From Deinococcus indicus (GTDB lineage Bacteria; Deinococcota; Deinococci; Deinococcales; Deinococcaceae): DNA of 64,000 bases. The notes below the pieces were generated by a model. That model did not search any database. It saw only the letters and a program-made list of their open reading frames with translations, and was not told the origin of the DNA. Each line of letters begins with the position of its first letter. Within the stretch, counting starts at the first letter, position 1. Made by a program: the position numbers and the translations under genes. Location: NCBI RefSeq assembly GCF_002198095.1, contig NZ_NHMK01000033.1, forward strand, positions 1 through 64,000. Reading direction: 5' to 3'. Below are positions 1 to 17,038 of this stretch, one piece after another.

Positions 1-131
1 GGGCGTCCTTCTGCGAGGAGGGCGAAGAGTTGGGCTCTGCGGCGTTCGACGGCACAGGTACTGGCCCGGTAGAGATGCCAGAAAGTGTCAGCGTCATGCG
101 CCAGAGGGGCGGTCAGAGGGATCTGTTTGAT
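1..131 (-). pseudogene. N-terminal fragment of an IS630-type transposase (HTH part), cut by window edge
   Basis: Reading leftwards from 131, one open frame runs off the window edge and gives a plausible helix-turn-helix start, including the segment VERRRAQLFALLAEGR, which resembles the N-terminus of IS630-family transposases. The frame has a TAA just upstream and no ATG, GTG or TTG before the conserved region. The natural start would be the codon at 129-131, which is ATC. Either a rare ATC/CTG start is used or the copy has lost its start codon. It lies beside a fragment of the dispersed repeat (152-166) downstream of dnaE, so it may mark an insertion into that repeat. Only 43 codons are visible, so the family call is tentative. 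Confidence 0.45.
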
Positions 132-151
132 GCCGCAATTATAATCTATTT

Positions 152-166
152 AATCGGAGTCCGTAT
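152..166 (-). repeat. Terminal fragment of the dispersed palindromic repeat family, downstream of dnaE
   Basis: On the minus strand this reads ATACGGACTCCGATT, the end motif of the repeat family seen more fully at 12310-12448 and 35345-35428. It sits 37 bases after the dnaE stop in the same orientation as the other copies. The rest of the unit is missing or degenerate, and the sequence to its left is AT-rich before the transposase fragment. Confidence 0.6.
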
Positions 167-203
167 GAGGGGTTGCCCGCGCAGCGGAGGGGTCCGCCCG
201 TGA

Positions 204-4193
<3,990 letters not shown>

Positions 4194-4217
4194 TGAATCA
4201 GGATAGAGCCCCCCCGG

Positions 4218-5108
4218 TCACGGCGCTGTGACACCGGGACTTGACGCGCCCGGCGTCACGATCAGCACCGAATGAAACACCTGACCCCGCAGCCAGGAGG
4301 CCAGTTCAGGGGCCGGGGCCGCGCCCGATGCCGGGACCGGGTCGCGCCGGGACACGGCCGTCACCGTGAACGGCTGGACGTCGTCCTCGGTGACGCGGCG
4401 CAGCGGCACGGTCCACTGACCGCCCGTCACGCCGCCCGCCTGCCGGAAGGGCAGGTTCAGCGCGGGGGCCTCGATCGGCTGCCCGGCGTCCGTGAAGGTC
4501 AGCCGCTCGTCCTGCACCCACGCGCGCACCGTGTCCGCGAAGGACCGCCCCTGCGGGAAGTCCTGCCACGCGACCAGGCACAGCGAGTCCGGCTGCACGC
4601 TGCCCGCCGGGAAGTCCCGGCAGCTCACCCGCGTGAAGCCCAGTCTGGCGGCAGAGGTCCACTGACCGTTCGTCGTATACCGCGCCACCTGCACCCCGAG
4701 ATCCCGCGAGCCCCACGCGAACATGCCCCCGACCAGCGCCACCGGCACGGCGTACAGCAGCGCGGCCCGCCACAGCGGCAGGGGCGGCAGCGCGGGCAGC
4801 GTCCGCAGTTCCGGGTGCCGCCAGAGTTGCATGGGCGCGGCAGCCTTCCCCAGGGTGCCGAAGGCCCCCCAGTAGGCGTGCGCGTACGCGCCGAAGGACA
4901 GCGCCTGCAACAGGAACCACCAGGGGAACACCTCAATGACCCGGTCCGACAGCCGCGACAGGGGACTGCTGACCATCAGCACGGCCAACCCGGTCAGCAT
5001 CCCCAGCAGGAATAGCGCCTGAAGAAGCAGCGTCAGCCGCATTGGACCGGGGCGCGGGCGGAACTGCGGGCCGTCCGGCTGGATGTGGGAAGCGGTGCGC
5101 TCAGTCAT
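4218..5108 (-). CDS. Hypothetical membrane protein upstream of dnaE
   Basis: A 296-residue protein that I do not recognise. After a Pro/Arg-rich cytosolic start come hydrophobic segments near residues 23-46, 60-80 and 112-134, then a soluble region of about 150 residues with three cysteines and no known motif. Its start overlaps the stop of the 5101-5760 gene by 8 bases, so the two are very probably translated together. dnaE starts 24 bases after its stop. The two proteins share a layout (hydrophobic N-half, soluble C-half), which suggests related or interacting envelope proteins. Any link to replication is only positional. Confidence 0.8.
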   Translation of the reverse strand: MTERTASHIQPDGPQFRPRPGPMRLTLLLQALFLLGMLTGLAVLMVSSPLSRLSDRVIEVFPWWFLLQALSFGAYAHAYWGAFGTLGKAAAPMQLWRHPELRTLPALPPLPLWRAALLYAVPVALVGGMFAWGSRDLGVQVARYTTNGQWTSAARLGFTRVSCRDFPAGSVQPDSLCLVAWQDFPQGRSFADTVRAWVQDERLTFTDAGQPIEAPALNLPFRQAGGVTGGQWTVPLRRVTEDDVQPFTVTAVSRRDPVPASGAAPAPELASWLRGQVFHSVLIVTPGASSPGVTAP

Positions 5109-5760
5109 CGGCGCGCTCCAGCGTGGCCTGCGCCAGGGGCAGCGCCGCGTCGGGCAGGGGCTCGGCGCGGCCCACGATCACCGGGCCGTCGTACCGCAGC
5201 GTGAACGGCACCTGCCGCAGCCCGGCCCGCAGCGTGACCCGCGCCTCCCCCATCACGCGGTCCCCCTGGCGGGTCTGGGAGAAGGTGCCGACCTCGACAC
5301 GGCCCCCGGCAGCCGTGACTGCCGATTGCAGCAGTTCGGCCAGCAGGGGCGCGTCCACGTTCGCCCCGACGCACTGCGCGCCCGCGCGGGGGCAGGGCAC
5401 AGGTCGCAGTTCGACGTCGCGGACGGCCCGGTCAAAGGCGGTCCGGGTCAGCTGGTCGCTGTTCTGCACCTGCCAGCGGTCGATGAGCAGGCCGCCGCCC
5501 AGCAGCAGCGCCAGGGTCGGCAGCAGGTGGAAGGGCAGCGACGCCCGCCAGTCCCGGACCGGCCGCCCGCCCCGCACGGGCCACAGGGCGTGCAGCAGCG
5601 TCCCGATGGCCGCGCCCAGGATCAGCGCCGCGCCGATCAGGCTGAACCAGGGAAAGTCCGCTGCGGGGCGCTGCACGTCGCGGAGTAGTCCGGGCAGTTG
5701 CAGGGCACCGGCGGCGCCCATCAGGGCCGCGCTGATCAGCATCTGCCGTCGTGGGTTCAT
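5101..5760 (-). CDS. Hypothetical membrane protein, first gene of the run into dnaE
   Basis: A 219-residue protein of unknown function with three hydrophobic segments (about residues 8-24, 38-62 and 73-92). A soluble domain of about 125 residues follows, containing a Cys pair (PCPRAGAQC) and a predicted alternation of helix and strand. Its stop lies inside the start region of the next gene (5108), so the pair is coupled. It diverges from the PAS-domain gene at 5870 across 109 bases, which should hold both promoters. No enzymatic motif was seen. Confidence 0.8.
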   Translation of the reverse strand: MNPRRQMLISAALMGAAGALQLPGLLRDVQRPAADFPWFSLIGAALILGAAIGTLLHALWPVRGGRPVRDWRASLPFHLLPTLALLLGGGLLIDRWQVQNSDQLTRTAFDRAVRDVELRPVPCPRAGAQCVGANVDAPLLAELLQSAVTAAGGRVEVGTFSQTRQGDRVMGEARVTLRAGLRQVPFTLRYDGPVIVGRAEPLPDAALPLAQATLERADD

Positions 5761-5869
5761 GTCCTGTGATGGTACCGGGCCGGGGACCTGTGTGTGCGCT
5801 CAGGTGCGTGGCCGTTCAACGTGGAGGGACGTAAGAACCCTGCAAGGGCGGGCGGAGCACCCTGTATTC

Positions 5870-6475
5870 ATGAGACCGGGTCAGCTGGAGTTGCGGGTGG
5901 CGTACGTGCTGTTCGCTCTGCTGATTCTGGAGTCGTTTCTGGTGGCGTGGCTGGTGCCGCGCCCGCAGGTGTTCGTGGTGGTCCTGCCGGTGCTGGTGAC
6001 GCTGGGCGTGGCGGCGTGGATGGCGCCCCGGCTGGTGCGGTTGCTGCGCGGGCACCGTGAGTTGAAGGAGGCGTACGCGCAGGAGCTGCAGTTCGCGCGG
6101 CAGGTCATGGAGTCGGTCGAGCATGGGTTGACCGTGTCGGACGAGGACGGGCGGTTCGTGTACGTGAATCCGGCGTACGCGCGGATGCTGGGGTTGACGC
6201 CCGAGCAGGTGGTGGGCCGGTCGCCGTTCGAGTGGACGTTGCCGGAGGATCAGGAGCGGCTGCGGGAGGCGCGGGCGCGGCGGCTGGCGGGTGAGAGTTC
6301 GTCGTACATGACGCGGCTGCGTCGGGCGGACGGGTCGCTGGTGTCGGTGGTGATTTCGGGGTCGCCGCGCTGGCAGGGTGGGCGGATCGTGGGGAACGTG
6401 GCGGCGGTGGTGGCGGTGGGGCAGCTGGAGACGGGGGCCGCGCCGGACGGTGGGGTGGGCGGCGCGCCGTCCTGA
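5870..6475 (+). CDS. Membrane-anchored single PAS-domain protein
   Basis: 201 residues from the ATG at 5870. GGAG lies 12 bases upstream, and the frame further upstream is antisense to another gene, so it is not used. Two hydrophobic segments (about residues 10-25 and 31-50) are followed by a short linker and one PAS domain. The domain shows the usual VMESVEHGLTVSDEDGRFVY opening, an NPAYARMLG segment and a following PAC-like part. There is no kinase, GGDEF or HTH output domain, so the protein may sense a ligand or redox state and act through a partner. The C-terminal tail is Gly/Ala-rich and low in complexity. Confidence 0.85.
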   Translation: MRPGQLELRVAYVLFALLILESFLVAWLVPRPQVFVVVLPVLVTLGVAAWMAPRLVRLLRGHRELKEAYAQELQFARQVMESVEHGLTVSDEDGRFVYVNPAYARMLGLTPEQVVGRSPFEWTLPEDQERLREARARRLAGESSSYMTRLRRADGSLVSVVISGSPRWQGGRIVGNVAAVVAVGQLETGAAPDGGVGGAPS

Positions 6476-6535
6476 GGGGCGCGCCGGGGAGCTGTGGGGT
6501 GGCGGGTGTGGTGGTGGGTTGGGGCATTCCTTAAA

Positions 6536-6556
6536 CTTGAGCGTACTGCACTCAAC
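6536..6556 (+). promoter_or_regulatory. HspR-type operator (HAIR-like inverted repeat)
   Basis: CTTGAGC, seven bases, then ACTCAAC. This fits the HAIR consensus CTTGAGT-N7-ACTCAAG with one mismatch in each half. It lies 5 bases before the -35 box of dnaK, the position expected for HspR repression. HspR itself is not in the window. Confidence 0.75.
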
Positions 6557-6560
6557 TCTA

Positions 6561-6589
6561 TTGACACTCCGGAACTGTGGCCCTATGAT
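6561..6589 (+). promoter_or_regulatory. Sigma70-type promoter of dnaK
   Basis: TTGACA (6561-6566), a 17-base spacer, then TATGAT (6584-6589). Six of six -35 bases and five of six -10 bases match consensus. The predicted start near 6596 leaves an mRNA leader of about 65 bases. Confidence 0.85.
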
Positions 6590-6661
6590 GAGCGCAGATC
6601 AGAACTGCTGCCCTCGTGGCGGCAAATCCCCACACTTCACACCATCAACACAGGAGCTCCC

Positions 6662-8551
<1,890 letters not shown>

Positions 8552-8590
8552 CCCCCCCTTCCCTCCCGCCAGGGGAGGCGAGGAACGGGC

Positions 8591-8638
8591 GAGGCGGCCG
8601 CCCACCAGCACTGACATCCACGGGAGAGGACGGCCGCC
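8591..8638 (+). other. GC-rich inverted repeat between dnaK and grpE
   Basis: GGCGGCCG near 8593 and CGGCCGCC at 8631-8638 can pair across a loop of about 30 bases in the 160-base gap. There is no U-run directly after it. It could be an mRNA stabiliser or attenuator that lowers grpE relative to dnaK. Confidence 0.35.
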
Positions 8639-8711
8639 ACGCCTCCTCTCCCCCTTTCCTTTCACCCTTCATTCCAGCAGGAACGCCCGAGCAGCCCGTA
8701 AGCTGAGCGCA

Positions 8712-9371
8712 ATGTTCCGCAAGAGAGGCCCCAAGATGACCGACGACCAGCACAAACCCACCGCCGAGACCACCGACACCGACCGCACGAAGACGGTTGG
8801 CGAGGACGGCCTGGACATTCCCGACACCGAAACCGACAACATGCAGGAAGACCTGGAAACCGAGTTCCCCGGCATGGACGGCCTGGACGAGGGCATGCTG
8901 GGACAGGTGCAGGAGATGATGGCGAAACTGGAACGCGCCGACGAGCTGGAAAAGGAGAACACCGAGCTGAAGGGGCGCCTGGCCCGACTGGCCGCCGACT
9001 TCGAGAACTACCGCCGCCGCACCCAGGAGGACGTGGCCGCCGCGCAGGGCCAGGGCGTCAGCCGGGCCGCCGAGGCGCTGATGCCCGTGTACGACGACAT
9101 GGACCGCGCCGTGACCATGGGCGCCGCCGAGCCTGCCAAACTGATTCCCGGCATGCAGGCCGTGCAGGGAAAGATCCTGACCGTGTTCTCGGGCCTGGGC
9201 CTGGAAGTGACCGGCAAGGAAGGCGAGGCCTTCGACCCGCAGTGGCACGAGGCGCTGCAGGTCGTGCCCGGCGACGAGGACGACGTGATCGTGCAGGTGT
9301 ACCAGCTGGGCTTCCGCATGGGCGACCGCCTCGTGCGCCCCGCCCGCGTCGTCGTGAGCAAGAAAGGCTGA
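8712..9371 (+). CDS. grpE: Nucleotide exchange factor GrpE
   Basis: 219 residues from the ATG at 8712. A second in-frame ATG at 8736 has a purine-rich AGAGAGG upstream and may be the true start, giving 211 residues. The acidic disordered N-terminus (about 60 residues) is followed by a long coiled coil ([18 protein letters not shown] region) and the C-terminal beta domain ending in [11 protein letters not shown], which is typical for GrpE. It releases ADP from DnaK and belongs to the dnaK-grpE-dnaJ block. Confidence 0.95.
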   Translation: MFRKRGPKMTDDQHKPTAETTDTDRTKTVGEDGLDIPDTETDNMQEDLETEFPGMDGLDEGMLGQVQEMMAKLERADELEKENTELKGRLARLAADFENYRRRTQEDVAAAQGQGVSRAAEALMPVYDDMDRAVTMGAAEPAKLIPGMQAVQGKILTVFSGLGLEVTGKEGEAFDPQWHEALQVVPGDEDDVIVQVYQLGFRMGDRLVRPARVVVSKKG

Positions 9372-9384
9372 GGGGGAAGCGGTG

Positions 9385-9663
9385 ATGGTTGACCCAGAAG
9401 ACAAGACGGCGTCGGCTGAGGCCCCCGCGGCTCCATCGACCGTCAACCGCTCACCCTCCGGTGACCCGCTGCACGGCGTGACGCTCGCCATGATCGTCGA
9501 GCGGCTGCACGACGCGTACGGCTGGGACGAACTGGCCCGCATGGTCCCGGTCCGCTGCTTTCAGTTCGATCCGAGCGTGCAGAGCAGCCTGAAGTTCCTG
9601 CGGCGCACCCCGTGGGCGCGGGCGAAGGTCGAGGCGCTGTACCGCGACCTCGTGACCACCTGA
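9385..9663 (+). CDS. VF530-like (DUF2132) small DNA-binding-type protein
   Basis: 92 residues from the ATG at 9385 (a GTG at 9382 is also possible), with AGGGGGA upstream. The core runs from [20 protein letters not shown] through [16 protein letters not shown] and matches the VF530/DUF2132 family, whose members are small helical proteins of unclear role. It sits between grpE and dnaJ, where an accessory chaperone factor could be expected. The Thermus dafA gene lies after dnaJ instead, and no homology to DafA is visible. The C-terminus ends inside a 15-base tandem repeat that carries its stop codon. Confidence 0.8.
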   Translation: MVDPEDKTASAEAPAAPSTVNRSPSGDPLHGVTLAMIVERLHDAYGWDELARMVPVRCFQFDPSVQSSLKFLRRTPWARAKVEALYRDLVTT

Positions 9664-9696
9664 ACCGCGACCACCTGCACCGTCACCACCTGAATC
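9652..9696 (+). repeat. Three 15-base tandem repeats over a stop codon
   Basis: Three units of about GTGACCACCTGAACC start at 9652, 9667 and 9682. Unit 1 supplies the TGA stop of the VF530-like gene. Unit 2 reads TGC at the same place and unit 3 reads TGA again, so loss or change of unit 1 would lengthen the protein by 5-10 residues. Confidence 0.75.
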
Positions 9697-9727
9697 CACC
9701 GTCCTCATTCGCCTGAAGGAGGCGCAC

Positions 9728-10636
9728 ATGGCTTACAAGGATTACTACGACGTGCTCGGCGTCTCCCGCGGGGCGTCCGAGGCGGACATCAAGAGCGCGT
9801 ACCGCCGGCTCGCCAAGCAGTACCACCCGGACAAGAACGCCGGGGACGAGAAGGCCGCCGAACGCTTCAAGGAGATCGGCGAGGCGTACGCCGTTCTCTC
9901 CGACCCCGAGAAACGGCAGGTGTTCGACCAGTTCGGGCACACCGGGCAGGTCCCGCCCGGCTACGGCGGCCCCGGTGCGGGCGGCTTCCAGGGTGGGGAC
10001 TTCTCGGGTTTCGATCCGGGGCAGTTCAGTGACTTCTTCCAGGGGCTGTTCGGGCAGACCGGGCGGCGCGGCGGGCCGGGCGCGGGCTTCGCGGGCGCGC
10101 AGGTGAACTTTGAGGACCTGCTGGGCGGCGGCGGCCTGGGCGGCGGGCGGCGCTTCGTGCAGAACGTGGAAGGCGAGTTGCAGGTCACGCTGGAGGAAGC
10201 CTTCAGCGGCTCGGACGAGGTCATCAACGTGGACGGCAAGCGCCTGAGCCTGCGCGTTCCGGCAGGCACGCGCGACGGCGCCCGCCTGCGGCTGGCCGGG
10301 CAGGGACCGGGCGGCGGCGACGTACTGCTGACCATCCGCGTGCTGGAGGACGCCCGCTTCGAACTGGACGGCGACCACCTGACCACCAGCGTGGACGTGC
10401 CCGCCCCGGTCGCCGCACTCGGCGGGGACGTGACCGTGCAGACCCTGAGCGGCAAAGGGAACCTGAGCGTGCCCCCCGGCAGCAGCGGTGGGCGCCGCAT
10501 GCGGCTGCGTGGGCAGGGCTGGCCGAAGAAGGACGGCACGCGCGGCGACCTGTACGTGCGCCTGAACGTCACGGTGCCCGCCACCCTGAGCGACGAGCAG
10601 AAGGAGCTGTACCGCAAACTGCGCGACCTCGGGTAA
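9728..10636 (+). CDS. dnaJ: Zinc-finger-less DnaJ co-chaperone
   Basis: 302 residues with AAGGAGG upstream. The J domain (residues 1-68) has the HPD motif at 33-35. A Gly/Phe-rich stretch follows (about 75-135), then two C-terminal substrate-binding domains and a C-terminal dimer segment. The CxxCxGxG zinc-finger repeats of classical DnaJ are absent, as in Thermus DnaJ and in CbpA-type proteins. The position after dnaK and grpE argues that this is the main DnaJ. It stimulates DnaK ATP hydrolysis and delivers substrates. A strong bidirectional terminator follows. Confidence 0.95.
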   Translation: MAYKDYYDVLGVSRGASEADIKSAYRRLAKQYHPDKNAGDEKAAERFKEIGEAYAVLSDPEKRQVFDQFGHTGQVPPGYGGPGAGGFQGGDFSGFDPGQFSDFFQGLFGQTGRRGGPGAGFAGAQVNFEDLLGGGGLGGGRRFVQNVEGELQVTLEEAFSGSDEVINVDGKRLSLRVPAGTRDGARLRLAGQGPGGGDVLLTIRVLEDARFELDGDHLTTSVDVPAPVAALGGDVTVQTLSGKGNLSVPPGSSGGRRMRLRGQGWPKKDGTRGDLYVRLNVTVPATLSDEQKELYRKLRDLG

Positions 10637-10646
10637 ATCCATCAGC

Positions 10647-10680
10647 GAAACGCCCCCGACCAGACCGGCGGGGGCGTTTC
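10647..10680. terminator. Bidirectional terminator between dnaJ and the SDR gene
   Basis: A perfect 12-bp stem, GAAACGCCCCCG with CGGGGGCGTTTC, around a 10-base loop. TTTC lies at the end of either strand. The two genes converge here. Confidence 0.85.
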
Positions 10681-10689
10681 TCCTGCGGG

Positions 10690-11658
10690 TTACTGCCCGG
10701 TCTGCTCGATCATCTGCTCACTGAGCGTCCACAGACGGCGGGCGCTGTCCGCGTCCAGGGCGTGGGGCTTGTAGCCGAACAGCGGGTTGGGGTTCGCCTC
10801 GTCCAGCGGGGTGCTCTGCTGGAGGTCCTCCAGGAACAGGCCGCCCACGCCGTCCAGTTCGGGCGCGGTGGCCGCCCAGACGCTGGTGCCCGCACCCTGC
10901 GCGGGGGTCTTGAAGGCGGGGTTGGGCACGCCGTTCTCGTCGATCCAGCCCCGGCGTTGCGCCTCGCCTTCCGGCATGTGCTTCTGCAGCCCGGTCATGA
11001 TCCCGCCGGGATGGACGGCGTTCGCGGTGACGCCCTGATCGGCGTAGCGGCGGTTCAGCTCGACGGCGAACAGGGCGTTGGCGGTCTTGCTCTGGCCGTA
11101 CGCCTGCCAGGGGTCGTAGGGAGTGGTCTGGAAGTTCGGGTCGTCCCAGTGAATGTCGCTGAGGCGGTGCGCGCTGCTACTGAGCGCGACGACGCGGGCG
11201 GGCGCGGCAGCCAGCAGGGCGGGCATCAGCAGCCGCGTCAGCTGGAAGTGCCCCAGGTGGTTCGTGCCGAACTGCGTCTCGAAGCCGTCGGCGGTCTGGC
11301 CCTGCGGGGTGGCCATGACGCCCGCGTTGTTGATGAGCATGTTGATCTGCGGGGCGAGCTTCAAGATTTCCGTGGCGGCCTGCCGGACCGACGCGAGTGA
11401 GGACAAATCGAGATGCAGCACATGGATTTCACTGTTCCCGGTCGCCTGGGCGAGCTCACGGGCGACCTCCTCACCCCGCGCGGTGTCGCGGACGGGCATG
11501 ATCACGCGCGCCCCGGCACCCAGCAGGGCGCGGACCGTCTCGACGCCCAGCCCGGAGGCCGCGCCGGTCACGACGGCAGTCTGGCCGGTCAGGTCGGTGT
11601 CTTTCAGGAGGTCGGCGGCGTCGGCGCGGGGGGCCAGTGGGCTCTTGATCGGGGTCAT
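10690..11658 (-). CDS. Short-chain dehydrogenase/reductase
   Basis: 322 residues, a classical SDR. The cofactor motif TGAASGLG is at residues 31-38, with NNAG further on, a catalytic Ser in the SSSAHR segment, and YGQSK (Tyr about 187, Lys about 191). The size and the PVRD segment after strand 2 resemble the retinol dehydrogenase/WWOX-like group. The Arg after strand 2 favours NADP(H). The substrate cannot be predicted. It stands alone between the dnaJ terminator and the CBS gene. Confidence 0.9.
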   Translation of the reverse strand: MTPIKSPLAPRADAADLLKDTDLTGQTAVVTGAASGLGVETVRALLGAGARVIMPVRDTARGEEVARELAQATGNSEIHVLHLDLSSLASVRQAATEILKLAPQINMLINNAGVMATPQGQTADGFETQFGTNHLGHFQLTRLLMPALLAAAPARVVALSSSAHRLSDIHWDDPNFQTTPYDPWQAYGQSKTANALFAVELNRRYADQGVTANAVHPGGIMTGLQKHMPEGEAQRRGWIDENGVPNPAFKTPAQGAGTSVWAATAPELDGVGGLFLEDLQQSTPLDEANPNPLFGYKPHALDADSARRLWTLSEQMIEQTGQ

Positions 11659-11767
11659 GGGGACACCGTAGTCCTTCGGGCGTGCCCGAGGTCAGCGCCG
11701 GGCACACAGGATGGAGGAACGCTCAAGAGGGGGTGGGTATCCCGCTGGCTGCCCCCTCTGCCCCGGT

Positions 11768-12184
11768 TCAGATCGTGGGCTGACTGATGCCCTGCAGCGC
11801 CTGCTCGTCCGCGCCGCCGCTGGCGCGCGTGGCGAGGTCCGCGAGGCTCACGATCCCGACGACCTTCGCGCCGTCCGTGACGGGCAGGCGGCGCAGCTGG
11901 CGGTCCGCCATGGCCTTCGCGGCGTCCTGCACGCTGGTCTCCGCGTCCATCGTGAACACGCTGCCGGTGGCGTAGTCGGTCACGGCGCTGCCCAGGTCGT
12001 GCCCGTACGCCACGGCGCGGATGACGATGTCCCGGTCGGTGATGATGCCGCTCAGCGTGTCGCCGTCCATGATGAGCACGTTGCCGATGTCCTGCTCGCG
12101 CATCAGCGTGGCGACCTCCTTCAGGGTGGCGCGGGGGTCGGTGGTGGTCAGGTCGGTGGTCATGATGTCGCGCAGGGTGGTCAT
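11768..12184 (-). CDS. Two-CBS-domain protein
   Basis: 138 residues from the ATG at 12184. The frame extends further upstream, but that part is Gly/Arg/His-rich and has no family match. Two CBS domains fill the protein: the first begins with LRDIMTTDLTT and holds GIITDRDIVIRA, and the second holds VQDAAKAMADRQLRRLPVTD and VGIVSLADLA. Stand-alone CBS pairs bind adenosyl ligands such as AMP or ATP and tune partner proteins. No partner is encoded next to it. Confidence 0.9.
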   Translation of the reverse strand: MTTLRDIMTTDLTTTDPRATLKEVATLMREQDIGNVLIMDGDTLSGIITDRDIVIRAVAYGHDLGSAVTDYATGSVFTMDAETSVQDAAKAMADRQLRRLPVTDGAKVVGIVSLADLATRASGGADEQALQGISQPTI

Positions 12185-12309
12185 ACCCTGACCGTACCCC
12201 CCGCCCCTGCGGGCTGCATGGGAGCTTCCCCAAGCCGGATGGGGAGAACCTTGAGGCAACAAGAAGGGCCGCCCACGCAGATGCGCAGGCGGCCGGAAAG
12301 GGGTGCGGT

Positions 12310-12445
12310 TACACGGATTCCGTTTGTTTCGCCAACAATCCGGAACTTCACCGGATTGCCGACTCCACGTCCGGAACCCGTTTCTCTCTTACTCGCATCC
12401 GCTCGGATTGAACGGGCTTTGCAGCCCATTCAATCGGAGTCCGTA

Positions 12446-12448
<3 letters not shown>
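12310..12448 (-). repeat. Full-length dispersed palindromic repeat (copy A) fused to the subtilase stop codon
   Basis: Read on the minus strand, the unit begins with the TAA stop of the subtilase gene and runs TACGGACTCCG to CGGAATCCGT, so it has imperfect terminal inverted repeats of about 10 bases. Near the gene end lies a 12-bp hairpin, ATTGAATGGGCT-GCAA-AGCCCGTTCAAT (12407-12434), with one G.U pair and a GNRA-type GCAA loop. About 139 bases. Similar copies lie at 35345, 54095 and 57846. Confidence 0.85.
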
Positions 12449-14983
<2,535 letters not shown>

Positions 14984-15084
14984 GAGGCCCAGCCTATGCG
15001 TCCGTGCGTGACCCGCCCTGAAGGGAACGTGAGGAAGCCTTGACCTGCCGTCAGCCGGGGGTCAGGGTGGGGATAGGGGGGCCC

Positions 15085-15804
15085 TCAGCGGGTGTACTCG
15101 ACGATCAGTTCGCCGGTATCCACCGAGCGGCGGATCATGCTGGTGCGGGTGTAGCTGAGCACCACCCGTCCGCTGGACAGTTGCAGGAGGCTCAGGGTGC
15201 CGCGCACGCCGTTGCCGCTCGTGGCGTTGCTGCCCGCGACGCGCCACTGGAAGCCGCTGCGGACGTCCAGGCCCTGGTCCGGCGCCGTGCTGGGCGTGAC
15301 GCTGGTGGGGCGGGCGCTGAAGCCTTCCGGGCCGCGCATCTCGCCGGTCTTCAGGTCGATGCTGACGCCCTTCAGGACGCCGTCCATCAGCGGGCCGTCC
15401 CCGAAGGTGACCTGACTGGCGTCGCGCGTGACGGCCAGCCGGAAGGTCTTGCCGGTCGAGGCCAGGACTTCCTGGAAAACCACGTAGCGTTTGAAGTCCT
15501 CGCGGGAGATGCCCAGGCGTTCGTCGTAGGTGGGCTGCACGCCCCGCGCGGCGTTCACGATCACCTGTTGCAGCGCCTGCGGGTTCCCGCCGACGCTGGC
15601 GACCCGCAGTTGCAGTTCCAGCGTGGAGATGCTGGGCCGGCGCTCGAGCAGCGTGACGGTCTGCGCGGTGGCGGGCAGCAGCGCGGCGAGCCGGGGCTGC
15701 CAGCCGGCCGGCAACGCGGGCGGCGTGGGAGCGCTGCTGCCCAGGCTGCCGATCGACAGGCCGAGCGTCATCACTACTGCGGGGAGAGGCCAGGCCACCT
15801 TCAT
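15085..15804 (-). CDS. Secreted hypothetical protein
   Basis: 239 residues from the ATG at 15804, chosen because it directly precedes a signal peptide (KVAWPLPAVVMTLGLSIGSLGSSA). An ATG eight codons upstream is possible but weakens the signal. The mature part is mixed alpha/beta without a motif I recognise. It contains DERLGISREDFKRYVVFQEVLA and a Ser/Thr-rich C-terminal half predicted as beta strands. It follows the subtilase on the same strand's upstream side, 101 bases away. The role is unknown. Confidence 0.75.
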   Translation of the reverse strand: MKVAWPLPAVVMTLGLSIGSLGSSAPTPPALPAGWQPRLAALLPATAQTVTLLERRPSISTLELQLRVASVGGNPQALQQVIVNAARGVQPTYDERLGISREDFKRYVVFQEVLASTGKTFRLAVTRDASQVTFGDGPLMDGVLKGVSIDLKTGEMRGPEGFSARPTSVTPSTAPDQGLDVRSGFQWRVAGSNATSGNGVRGTLSLLQLSSGRVVLSYTRTSMIRRSVDTGELIVEYTR

Positions 15805-15833
15805 GCACTCGCGAGCATAGTGCGGCATGGTGA

Positions 15834-15886
15834 GAATTCCCCGCCGGACACCCCCCTCGTGTGTGAGGGTGGCGTCAGCGGGGAAT
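15834..15886. terminator. Long hairpin between fba and the secreted hypothetical gene
   Basis: ATTCCCCGC at 15836 pairs with GCGGGGAAT at 15878. Inner arms around GACACCCCCCTC and GAGGGTGGCGTC pair with few mismatches. It lies about 100 bases after the fba stop and 30 bases before the next start. There is no clear U-run, so it could end fba transcription or fold in the next mRNA leader. Confidence 0.5.
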
Positions 15887-15988
15887 CAGTCAGGCTCCGT
15901 GTGTTGTCGCCATCCCGGAGCCCGCGTGACCCTCACTCGCCCTGCGGCGCGGCCTGCCGGGTCTGTCGCGGGTTGGGGCGGGCCGGGT

Positions 15989-16906
<918 letters not shown>

Positions 16907-17038
16907 GAGAAGACCTCCTTACAGTCGCCTTTCACTTTACCTGCCGGAACCGGCGGACGGACGGGGCCGTCCACATGTCTGGGCCGGGAACAATAGACAG
17001 GTCGGCGCGGGCGCGGGCCGGGGCGTAGCATGGCAGGC

